A stretch of DNA of 7,948 nt from Comamonadaceae bacterium (GTDB lineage Bacteria > Pseudomonadota > Gammaproteobacteria > Burkholderiales > Burkholderiaceae_C): positions 1 to 7,948 of the forward strand of contig CANCCE010000126.1 in NCBI GenBank assembly GCA_947374505.1, read 5' to 3'. The notes beneath the pieces are model-generated. The model saw only the letters and a program-made list of their open reading frames with translations, was not told the DNA's origin and did no database searches. Below, in pieces: positions 1 through 5,852 of the stretch (within the stretch, counting starts at the first letter, position 1; the number at the start of each line of letters is the position of its first letter). The translations under genes and the position numbers were made by a program.

Positions 1-134
1 ACGCCCGCATCAGCCAAGCAGACTTGATCGTCGTCGGTTCGCATGGCCGGCGTGGTGTCGGTCGGGTGCTGCTGGGCAGCGATGCGGAGCAGATTATTCG
101 CCAAGCACCTGTGCCGGTGTTGGTGGTGCGCTGA
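1..134 (+). CDS. Universal stress protein, UspA family (C-terminal part, 5' end outside window)
   Basis: Only the last 43 codons are present, reading from base 3 to a TGA at 132-134. The translation contains GSHGRRGVGRVLLGS, which fits the C-terminal ATP-binding signature of the Usp family (G-x2-G-x9-G-S/T). The usual closing segment of this fold follows, an amphipathic helix and final strand ending in VPVLVVR. Family members are small cytoplasmic proteins of about 140-160 residues that bind ATP or AMP and are induced by starvation and other stresses. The glycine-rich motif suggests an ATP-binding subtype. Which of the several Usp paralogues this is cannot be told from the fragment. It is separated from the downstream SDR by 166 bases, and I see no reason to place it in the same operon. 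Confidence 0.88.
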   Translation, partial: ARISQADLIVVGSHGRRGVGRVLLGSDAEQIIRQAPVPVLVVR

Positions 135-205
135 GTCGGTTCAACCTGCCCGTGAATTGATCTCTTGACGGAGATGCCCTACAGGCGCGAAAGCGCAAAA
201 GCGCA

Positions 206-239
206 GTAGCGGCGGCGAGCAAGGGTGACGTGCCGCTGC
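206..239 (+). other. Imperfect inverted repeat between the Usp gene and the SDR
   Basis: Bases 206-213 (GTAGCGGC) can pair with 232-239 (GCCGCTGC), giving 8 pairs including one G-T, around an 18-base loop. Just upstream, 185-204 holds three GCGC blocks (GCGC-GAAA-GCGC-AAAA-GCGC) that could form a short tetraloop hairpin. No run of T follows either structure, so neither qualifies as an ordinary intrinsic terminator. They may weakly end Usp transcription or mean nothing. Confidence 0.2.
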
Positions 240-262
240 ATCGTTTCGGACATCCGCCGACC

Positions 263-300
263 TACAATATTTTGATTCACATCCGGCGTCGGAGAAAAAC
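263..300 (+). promoter_or_regulatory. Possible -10 element and ribosome binding site of the SDR-ACAD-kinase operon
   Basis: TACAAT at 263-268 matches five of six bases of the sigma-70 -10 consensus and lies in a short AT-rich patch. No good -35 hexamer sits 16-18 bases upstream, so an activator or a weak promoter would be needed. GGAGA at 291-295 is a clear Shine-Dalgarno sequence, five bases before the ATG at 301, and supports that start. The promoter itself is tentative. Confidence 0.35.
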
Positions 301-1056
301 ATGATTCCCAGTTCAACTCAACTTTTGGCTAAACGTGCGTTGATCACGGGCGCATCCAGCGGCTTGGGTGCGCATTTCGCCCATTTGCTGGCCAGTCAGG
401 GCGCCGATGTGGTGCTGGTGGCTAGGCGTGTGGGGGCTCTTGATGCAGTCGCTGACAAGGTCAGGTCGCACGGGCATTCAGTCGTTACCATTGCCATCGA
501 TGTCACCGACAGTGCCTCACTCGCGGGTCTTGCCGATGCCGCTGGCCCAGTCGACATTCTCATCAACAACGCTGGCGTTGTGCGTGAAGGCGCAGCCTTG
601 ACTCACACAGAGAACGACTGGGACACGGTGCTGGACACCAACCTGAAGGCTATGTTTTTAGTGGCGCAGGCTTTGGCACCAGGTATGCGGGAGCGGGGCG
701 GCGCTTGCATCGTCAATGTGGCCTCGATCTTGGGGCTCCGGCAAGCGGCTGGCGTGGTTTCCTATGCGGTGTCTAAAGCCGGTGTGATTCAGCTCACCAA
801 ATCACTCGCACTCGAATGGGCACGCTACGGCATACGTGTCAACGCGATGGCCCCCGGCTACATCGAGACCGACCTCAATCAAGACTTTTGGGGTACGGAC
901 GCCGGCAAAGCTTTGATCAAGCGGATACCCCAACGTCGGCTGGGGCAGTTGTCAGACCTGGATGGACCCCTGCTTTTGTTGGCATCCGATGCCTCTCGCT
1001 ACATGACGGGTTCCGTGCTGGCGGTTGATGGCGGGCATCTTGTCAGCAGTCTCTGA
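301..1056 (+). CDS. Classical short-chain dehydrogenase/reductase (SDR), NAD(P)-dependent
   Basis: This 251-residue protein has the usual size of a classical SDR and every hallmark of one. The Rossmann glycine motif TGASSGLG is at residues 16-23, an Asp that contacts adenine at 67, and NNAG at 89-92. The catalytic set is Asn114, Ser142, Tyr155 and Lys159 (YAVSK), with PGYIETD at 185-191. Arg42-Arg43 after the second beta strand suggest a preference for NADP(H). The protein is cytosolic and should interconvert an alcohol and a ketone, probably on an acyl-CoA or acyl carrier. It resembles FabG-like and 3-hydroxyacyl-CoA dehydrogenases, but the substrate is not fixed by the sequence. The GGAGA five bases upstream supports the start. 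The acyl-CoA dehydrogenase follows after 62 bases with no terminator, so it is probably the first gene of a three-gene operon. It may reduce an oxoacyl-CoA, as LvaD does in levulinate catabolism; this is inferred from context only. Confidence 0.9.
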   Translation: MIPSSTQLLAKRALITGASSGLGAHFAHLLASQGADVVLVARRVGALDAVADKVRSHGHSVVTIAIDVTDSASLAGLADAAGPVDILINNAGVVREGAALTHTENDWDTVLDTNLKAMFLVAQALAPGMRERGGACIVNVASILGLRQAAGVVSYAVSKAGVIQLTKSLALEWARYGIRVNAMAPGYIETDLNQDFWGTDAGKALIKRIPQRRLGQLSDLDGPLLLLASDASRYMTGSVLAVDGGHLVSSL

Positions 1057-1118
1057 CCTGTCTGACCGCCTGATGCGTCCTCATTCAACTTTCCAAATAT
1101 TCCACTCAAGGACACACC

Positions 1119-2309
1119 ATGCACACACCCAGTCCCACTGAACGCAGCCGAATTTTGGCTGATCGTGTTGAAGCTTTTGTTCGAGAAACGGTGATTCCCT
1201 ACGAGCGTGATGCCCGTTGCACGCCCCATGGACCCACTGAAGAATTGGTCGCAGAGTTGCGTACCAAGGCCCGCGCTGCCGGTTTGATGACCCCACACAT
1301 CTTGCCCGATGGTGGGCACCTGAGTCAGTTAGAAACGGCCGCTGTGTTGAAACGCTCCGGCCTGTCACCGTTAGGGCCTGTGGCGGTCAACACCATGGCC
1401 CCCGATGAAGGGAATATGTTTTTGTTGGGCAAGATCGCCACAGAAGCACAGAAGGGGCATTTCCTCGAACCATTGATTCGCGGTGATGCTCGCTCGGCAT
1501 TTTTCATGACGGAGCCCGCTTCAGAAGGCGGGGCAGGGTCGGACCCTTCCATGCTACAAACCACGGCCGTACCAGACGGGAATGATTGGATCATCAACGG
1601 CCGCAAGATGTTCATCACCGGGACCAAGGGTGCTTCGGTGGGCATTGTCATGGCCCGTACCGGCAGTGGTGAACAGGCCCAAGCCACGATGTTTTTGTTT
1701 GACTTGCCGAATCCAGCCCTGCGCATTGAGCGCGTGCTCGACACGATGGACAGTTCCATGCCGGGTGGCCATGCGCAAGTTCTTTTCGACCAACTTCGGG
1801 TGCCCAACAGCCAAGTCCTGGGTGCTGTGAACGAAGGTTTTCGCTACGCCCAGATACGTCTCTCGCCGGCACGTTTGTCACATTGCATGCGCTGGCATGG
1901 TGCAACGACGCGCGCGCATGAGATTGCCGTGCAGTACGCAACCACCCGCAAGGCTTTTGGTAAATTACTGGTGGACCATGAAGGCGTGGGCTTCATGCTG
2001 GCTGACAACTTGATTGATTTGCAGCAATCTGCCTTGATGATTGATTGGTGCGCCGGTGTTTTGGATGGTGGCTCACAAGCCACGACGGAAAGCTCGATGG
2101 CCAAAGTGGCCGTGTCAGATGCGCTCTTTCGTGTTGCAGACCGTTGCGTCCAGGTCATGGGCGGCAGTGGGGTTTTGCGAGACACGATTGTTGAGCAAGT
2201 TTTTCGTGAAGTCCGCGCTTTCAGAATTTACGATGGCCCAACCGAAGTGCATAAATGGTCTATCGCCAAGAAAATCAAACGTGATGCATTGCCAAAGAAG
2301 ATCCCATGA
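1119..2309 (+). CDS. Acyl-CoA dehydrogenase family protein, ACAD10/ACAD11 (LvaC-like) type
   Basis: The 396-residue product has the full acyl-CoA dehydrogenase fold. The FAD/substrate region MTEP is at 130-133 and GSD at 140-142, and WIINGRKMFITG is at 157-168 in the middle beta domain. RKAFGK at 277-282 and MGGSG at 347-351 lie in the C-terminal helical domain. Ordinary members carry a catalytic Glu in a YEGT-like motif. Here the motif is YDGPTEVH (371-378), with Asp372 at that place, as I recall from the ACAD10/ACAD11 group. That group, and LvaC of Pseudomonas putida, act on 4-phosphoacyl-CoA, removing phosphate to give an unsaturated acyl-CoA. The adjoining kinase gene overlaps by ATGA, so the two are probably translated together. 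AAGGA at 1108-1112, six bases from the ATG, supports the start. The family is certain; the phosphate-eliminating role is inferred from the motif and the neighbour. Confidence 0.92.
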   Translation: MHTPSPTERSRILADRVEAFVRETVIPYERDARCTPHGPTEELVAELRTKARAAGLMTPHILPDGGHLSQLETAAVLKRSGLSPLGPVAVNTMAPDEGNMFLLGKIATEAQKGHFLEPLIRGDARSAFFMTEPASEGGAGSDPSMLQTTAVPDGNDWIINGRKMFITGTKGASVGIVMARTGSGEQAQATMFLFDLPNPALRIERVLDTMDSSMPGGHAQVLFDQLRVPNSQVLGAVNEGFRYAQIRLSPARLSHCMRWHGATTRAHEIAVQYATTRKAFGKLLVDHEGVGFMLADNLIDLQQSALMIDWCAGVLDGGSQATTESSMAKVAVSDALFRVADRCVQVMGGSGVLRDTIVEQVFREVRAFRIYDGPTEVHKWSIAKKIKRDALPKKIP

Positions 2310-3382
2310 GCGATGCTGTTGATTTTGGTGGAACCATCCCGGTTCGCGAGCAGCACCGGATTGACGAGTCTGCACTCAGGCGGTGGATGCAGAAAAATGT
2401 AGCTGGTTTTCAGGGGCCATTGGTGGTCGACCAATTCAAGGGCGGCCAATCTAACCCTACCTATCGTCTGCGCACGCCGTTGCGTTCATACGTCTTGCGG
2501 AGAAAGCCTCCGGGTGTGCTGCTCAAAGGTGCCCATGCCGTTGAGCGGGAGGCGAGGGTGATGGCGGCTCTCGGAACTGTGGGTTTTCCAGTTCCTAAAA
2601 TTCATGGCCTGTGCATGGATGACTCGGTCATTGGCAGTTGGTTCTTTGTCATGGACATGGTTGAGGGTCGTATCTTTTGGGATGCCAGCTTTGCCGATGT
2701 GCCGCGCGCACAGCGGGCTGATTATTTGGACGCCATGAATGCGACTTTGGCCACATTGCATTCCATCCCACCTGAATCCATCGGTTTATCCGACTATGGT
2801 CGCAGCGGTGGCTATGTCTCTAGGCAGATTGCCCGTTGGTCTCAACAGTATCTTGAGGATGAACTTGCGGGCCGTCACCCTGCTATGGACCAACTGGTTG
2901 AATGGTTGCCTGCACACATCCCGCTAGATGATGAAACAGCCATCACCCACGGTGATTTCCGTGCCGACAACATGATTTTTCATTCCACTGAGCCTCGCGT
3001 GCTGGCTGTGCTCGACTGGGAGCTGTCGACGCTGGGTCATCCGCTGGCCGACTTTGCCTACAACGCCATGATGTATCGGATGCCGCCCGACATCTTAGGG
3101 GGCATTCGGGGACTTGATCTCAAGGCACAGGGACTGCCAGATGAGGCGGACTATGTGTCGGCTTACTGCCGCCGCACAGGACGAGCCGCTATGCCGGATC
3201 TCGACTTTTACATCGCCTTCAACATGTTTCGTTTCGCCGCCATTCTCCACGGTATTCGAGGGCGCGTGAAACGTGGCACAGCGACAAGTGATGGTGCCCA
3301 AGCCATGGGTGAACGTTATATGCGGGTTGCGGACATTGCTTGGGAACAGGTTGAAGCGATCAAAGCCCGTGGTAACTTTTGA
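2306..3382 (+). CDS. APH-fold phosphotransferase, ACAD10/11 N-terminal kinase (LvaA-like) type
   Basis: The 358-residue protein is an aminoglycoside-phosphotransferase-fold kinase. FKGGQSNPTY (44-53) forms the nucleotide loop. YVLRRKPPG (62-70) should carry the ATP-contacting lysine, Lys67, and Glu80 in the following helix is a candidate partner. HGDFRADN (215-222) is the catalytic loop with base Asp217 and metal ligand Asn222. DWE (237-239) supplies the second metal-binding Asp. The GGQSNPTY and LRRKPPG motifs mark the subgroup fused to acyl-CoA dehydrogenase in animal ACAD10 and ACAD11, rather than antibiotic-resistance enzymes. Known members (LvaA, ACAD10/11) phosphorylate the hydroxyl of 4-hydroxyacyl-CoA, so the dehydrogenase can then eliminate phosphate. 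The ATG sits in the stop of the upstream gene (ATGA, 2306-2309), implying translational coupling. The protein is cytosolic. The small LvaB partner needed by P. putida LvaA is not encoded here. No clear terminator follows. Confidence 0.9.
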   Translation: MSDAVDFGGTIPVREQHRIDESALRRWMQKNVAGFQGPLVVDQFKGGQSNPTYRLRTPLRSYVLRRKPPGVLLKGAHAVEREARVMAALGTVGFPVPKIHGLCMDDSVIGSWFFVMDMVEGRIFWDASFADVPRAQRADYLDAMNATLATLHSIPPESIGLSDYGRSGGYVSRQIARWSQQYLEDELAGRHPAMDQLVEWLPAHIPLDDETAITHGDFRADNMIFHSTEPRVLAVLDWELSTLGHPLADFAYNAMMYRMPPDILGGIRGLDLKAQGLPDEADYVSAYCRRTGRAAMPDLDFYIAFNMFRFAAILHGIRGRVKRGTATSDGAQAMGERYMRVADIAWEQVEAIKARGNF

Positions 3383-3404
3383 GAGATGGCCGCCAGACTT
3401 TAAT

Positions 3405-3500
3405 CACTTGCCAAGATGTTATTTAACATAATATACATCGTGGAATATTAATAGGTCGATACAGAGGCCGAGGTCGACACTGGTAAATACCCTTATAAAA
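3405..3500 (+). promoter_or_regulatory. AT-rich promoter candidate region for the second SDR
   Basis: This stretch is much richer in A and T than the genes around it. TTGCCA (3408-3413) is followed after 18 bases by TATACA (3432-3437), a plausible though imperfect sigma-70 pair. TATAAA (3494-3499) is a stronger -10 match. The TCGACA (3474-3479) upstream of it is only 14 bases away, too close for a standard promoter. The region holds no gene. Together with the lack of a close link to the kinase gene, it suggests that the second SDR has its own promoter. Confidence 0.35.
3453..3480. repeat. Near-direct repeat AGGTCGAYAC, possible operator
   Basis: AGGTCGATAC (3453-3462) and AGGTCGACAC (3471-3480) differ at one base and start 18 bases apart. 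They lie just downstream of one promoter candidate and upstream of the other. Paired sites at such a place can be binding sites for a regulator. No regulator gene is in the window, and a chance pair cannot be excluded. Confidence 0.3.
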
Positions 3501-3557
3501 ATGAGATCTAAAGACTCCCCGCACACTGAAGACCATTGCCGGCATGGGCCAGCGTCA

Positions 3558-3569
3558 AAGGAAATCTTC
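3558..3569 (+). promoter_or_regulatory. Ribosome binding site that sets the start of the second SDR
   Basis: AAGGAA at 3558-3563 places its GGA core seven bases before the ATG at 3570. The in-frame ATG at 3501 has no such sequence. The 23 residues it would add are polar and unlike the start of any SDR. The ATG at 3570 puts the glycine motif at residues 14-21, the normal place. Confidence 0.75.
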
Positions 3570-4316
3570 ATGAACAACAACAACATCAGCGGCAAAGTCA
3601 TTGTCATCACGGGAGCCAGCAGCGGCTTAGGCGAAGCGACGGCCAGGCACTTAGCGGCACAAGGCGCTGCATTGGTATTAGGCGCCCGCCGAACAGAAAA
3701 ATTGGAAGCGATCGCCAAAGACTTGCGTGCGGCAGGCGCCAAGGTTGAAGTTCTCACCACGGATGTCACCAACGCTGTTCAAGTGAAAGCACTGATTCAA
3801 AAAGGCATTGACGTGTTTGGACGCATCGATGTGTTGATCAATAACGCTGGATTGATGGCTATTGCACCACTGAGCGCACGCAAAGTTGATGAGTGGGACC
3901 GCATGATCGACATCAACATCAAAGGCGTGTTGTATGGGATCGCGGCGGCATTGCCGGTGTTTCAAACCCAAGGCAGCGGTCATTTCATCAATCTGGCATC
4001 GGTCGCAGGACTCAAAGTGTCAAGCCCCGGTGGTACGGTTTACAGCGGCACCAAGTTTGCTGTTCGAGCCATCTCGGAAGGCTTACGACATGAAGTCGGC
4101 GGCAGCATCCGCACAACGATCATTTCACCAGGTGCGGTGGAATCCGAGTTGAAATTTGGCAGTACGGATGAAACCAGCGTCAGGGCGGTAGGCTTGAAGT
4201 ACGAGATCGCGATTCCAGCGGACTCAGTGGCGAGGGCGATCGCCTTTGCGATCGAGCAACCCGCAGAAGTCGATGTCAATGAAATCGTGTTGCGCCCTGC
4301 ACTGCAGGATTACTGA
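3570..4316 (+). CDS. Classical SDR family oxidoreductase (YdfG-like group)
   Basis: The protein is 248 residues from the preferred ATG. It has TGASSGLG at 14-21, Arg40-Arg41 suggesting NADP(H), Asp65, and NNAG at 91-94. The catalytic residues are Asn116, Ser144, Tyr158 and Lys162 (YSGTK), with SPG at 186-188. The C-terminus (NEIVLRPALQDY) resembles the large subgroup annotated as NADP-dependent 3-hydroxy acid or serine dehydrogenases (YdfG-like). These are cytosolic enzymes with broad activity on small hydroxy acids, alcohols or aldehydes; the real substrate is unknown. It differs from the SDR at 301 in its substrate-binding and C-terminal regions, so it is not a recent duplicate. It lies 187 bases beyond the kinase gene behind an AT-rich region, so it is probably transcribed separately. 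Its stop codon abuts that of the convergent ankyrin gene. Confidence 0.88.
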   Translation: MNNNNISGKVIVITGASSGLGEATARHLAAQGAALVLGARRTEKLEAIAKDLRAAGAKVEVLTTDVTNAVQVKALIQKGIDVFGRIDVLINNAGLMAIAPLSARKVDEWDRMIDINIKGVLYGIAAALPVFQTQGSGHFINLASVAGLKVSSPGGTVYSGTKFAVRAISEGLRHEVGGSIRTTIISPGAVESELKFGSTDETSVRAVGLKYEIAIPADSVARAIAFAIEQPAEVDVNEIVLRPALQDY

Positions 4317-5006
4317 TCACCAGTGACCCTTTGTCCGTGGCTGTTCAAGTTGCGGCTGTTTGGGCATGCTTTGCGGCGTGAGAAGTTTGATGGCGTCAGG
4401 CCGGCTGCCGCGCTGAGCGAAGTCAAGGGCGTTCAAACCTTGCTGGTTTGTCTGCAAGGGTTGGGCGCCCTCTGCAAGCAGTAATTTAACGGCATCACCC
4501 GTGCCATACTGCGCCGCCATCATCAGCGGTGTTGTACCGTTTGGCGATTCAGCATCAACAAAGGCGTTGTGATCAAGCAGTAAGCGCAGCATCTCGAGAT
4601 GCCCTTTGGATGCCGCGTAATGCAGCGGTGTCCACCCTGTTTTGTTCACATCGGCCTCTTTCTCGATGAGCTGTTGAGCCAAAACCAAATGGTTGTTCAA
4701 GGCCGCATACATGAGTGGGCTTTCGTCATCTGCATTCAGGTAGTTAACGTTGATTTCCGGTGCTGCCAACAGTGCTTCGGCGGCCATTAAAGCCGAGTCG
4801 GCCAGCGCCATCGTCAGGCCGTGGCGAGCCTGCGGGTCAATGGTGTTGGGGTCAAAGCCACGCTTGACCAGTGCCGTGATGGTCCCGGGATCATCCCGTT
4901 TGATGGCGGTGAAAAAGTCATCGTAAGACCCGGAATTTGCAGAAGAAAATGCAGCAAAAACAAGGCTTATAACAACAAACTTAAAGTAGTTTATGAAGAT
5001 TTTCAT
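4317..5006 (-). CDS. Exported ankyrin-repeat protein
   Basis: The 229-residue product begins with a Sec-type signal peptide: lysines at 2 and 9, a hydrophobic core at about 10-20, and a likely cleavage after Ser-Ser-Ala (21-23). There is no lipobox cysteine, so a soluble periplasmic protein is expected. About five ankyrin repeats fill residues 28-210. The clearest are the DESPLMYAALNNH unit (94-106), GWTPLHYAASKGH (124-136) and GTTPLMMAAQYG (157-168). The last 20 residues are Pro- and Gln-rich. Ankyrin repeats bind other proteins; no enzymatic domain is seen and the partner is unknown. It starts 18 bases after the tatD stop, so it is likely the last gene of the mltG-tmk-holB-tatD transcript. 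The upstream bases give only a weak GGTGG as a ribosome site, so expression may rely on coupling to tatD. The signal peptide supports the chosen start. Confidence 0.85.
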   Translation of the reverse strand: MKIFINYFKFVVISLVFAAFSSANSGSYDDFFTAIKRDDPGTITALVKRGFDPNTIDPQARHGLTMALADSALMAAEALLAAPEINVNYLNADDESPLMYAALNNHLVLAQQLIEKEADVNKTGWTPLHYAASKGHLEMLRLLLDHNAFVDAESPNGTTPLMMAAQYGTGDAVKLLLAEGAQPLQTNQQGLNALDFAQRGSRPDAIKLLTPQSMPKQPQLEQPRTKGHW

Positions 5007-5024
5007 GGTGTCGTGGCACCACCG

Positions 5025-5822
5025 TTAAGCCGCGACGACACCCGAAAACAAACGTTCGAAGTTAAGCGAGGTCGCTGCTGCAACAGCCTCAACGGGCACC
5101 CCCCGGACTTGTGCAATTTGCTGTGCGACCAAGGGGACAAACGACGGATTGTTGGTCTTGCCGCGGTGCGGCATCGGCGCGAGGTAGGGGCTGTCAGTCT
5201 CGATCAACATCCGGTCCATGGGGACAAACGCAGCAACATCACGCAGGTCGCCGGCGGTCTTGAAGGTCAAAATCCCGGAAAACGAAATATAAAAACCAAG
5301 GTCCAAAGCGGCACGCGCAACCGCTTGGCTTTCAGTGAAGCAATGAAACACGCCGCCGGCACTGCCCACGCTGGCATCTTCACCCTCTTCCTTCAAAATG
5401 GCCAGCGTGTCGTCAGAGGCGTTGCGGGTGTGAATGATCAGTGGTTTGCCGGTTTGGCGCGCGGCCCGAATATGCACCCGAAAACGCTCCCGTTGCCAGG
5501 CCATGTCCGCCACAGACCTGTCACCCAAACGGAAATAATCCAGCCCGGTTTCACCAATGCCCACAACTTTGGATCGCTCGGCCCGTCGTAAAAGATCTTC
5601 CAGGCTCGGCTCGGTGACGCCTTCATTGTCGGGATGTACACCGACGCTGCACCAAAAATTGTCGTACGCGATGGCTAAGGAATGAACATCGTCAAACTCT
5701 TCAAGCGTGGTGCAGATCACGAGCGCGCGATCGACTTGAGCCGCCGCCATAGCCGCACGAATTTGCGGCATCTGGGACTTGAGTTCTGGATAAATAAGGT
5801 GGCAATGCGAGTCGGTGAACAT
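5025..5822 (-). CDS. TatD-family metal-dependent hydrolase (YcfH-like)
   Basis: At 265 residues this is the usual size of a TatD-family TIM-barrel hydrolase. The metal-binding residues are all visible: His6 and His8 in DSHCHL, Glu91 in GETGLDY, His131 in IIHTRN, His160 in FHCF and Asp210 in ETDSPYL. Relatives are cytosolic magnesium- or manganese-dependent nucleases; TatD has been described as a 3'-5' exonuclease acting on single-stranded DNA and RNA. The position after holB corresponds to ycfH of Escherichia coli, so it is the YcfH branch rather than the tat-operon TatD. Its physiological substrate is not settled. It starts 30 bases after holB. The N-terminus MFTDSHCHL is canonical, so the start is safe even though no clear Shine-Dalgarno sequence precedes it. 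Many proteobacteria have a small pilZ gene between holB and tatD; here there is no room for one. Confidence 0.93.
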   Translation of the reverse strand: MFTDSHCHLIYPELKSQMPQIRAAMAAAQVDRALVICTTLEEFDDVHSLAIAYDNFWCSVGVHPDNEGVTEPSLEDLLRRAERSKVVGIGETGLDYFRLGDRSVADMAWQRERFRVHIRAARQTGKPLIIHTRNASDDTLAILKEEGEDASVGSAGGVFHCFTESQAVARAALDLGFYISFSGILTFKTAGDLRDVAAFVPMDRMLIETDSPYLAPMPHRGKTNNPSFVPLVAQQIAQVRGVPVEAVAAATSLNFERLFSGVVAA

Positions 5823-5852
5823 GAGAATCTGACGTAAAAAGGAGCGGGATGA

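Noticed and set aside
165..170. TTGACG as a -35 element for the first SDR
   Set aside because: The bases 16-18 further on (around 188) give CGAAAG, not a -10 hexamer, and the TACAAT at 263 is far too distant.
3387..3413. Possible terminator after the kinase gene (TGGC paired with GCCA)
   Set aside because: Only four base pairs around a 19-base loop with no following T run.
3501..3569. A 23-residue N-terminal extension of the second SDR
   Set aside because: No ribosome site precedes 3501, the added residues do not resemble an SDR N-terminus or a signal peptide, and AAGGAA at 3558-3563 points to the ATG at 3570.
4235..4244. Palindrome GGCGATCGCC, with another GCGATCGC at 3708-3715
   Set aside because: Both lie inside SDR codons for Ala-Ile-Ala and similar; two copies in this composition are not enough to suggest a repeat family or a protein site.
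4821..5591. A 256-codon plus-strand reading frame
   Set aside because: It lies antisense to the tatD gene and the start of the ankyrin gene, has no recognisable domain, and its composition is that of a shadow frame. Both minus-strand proteins are complete and conserved.
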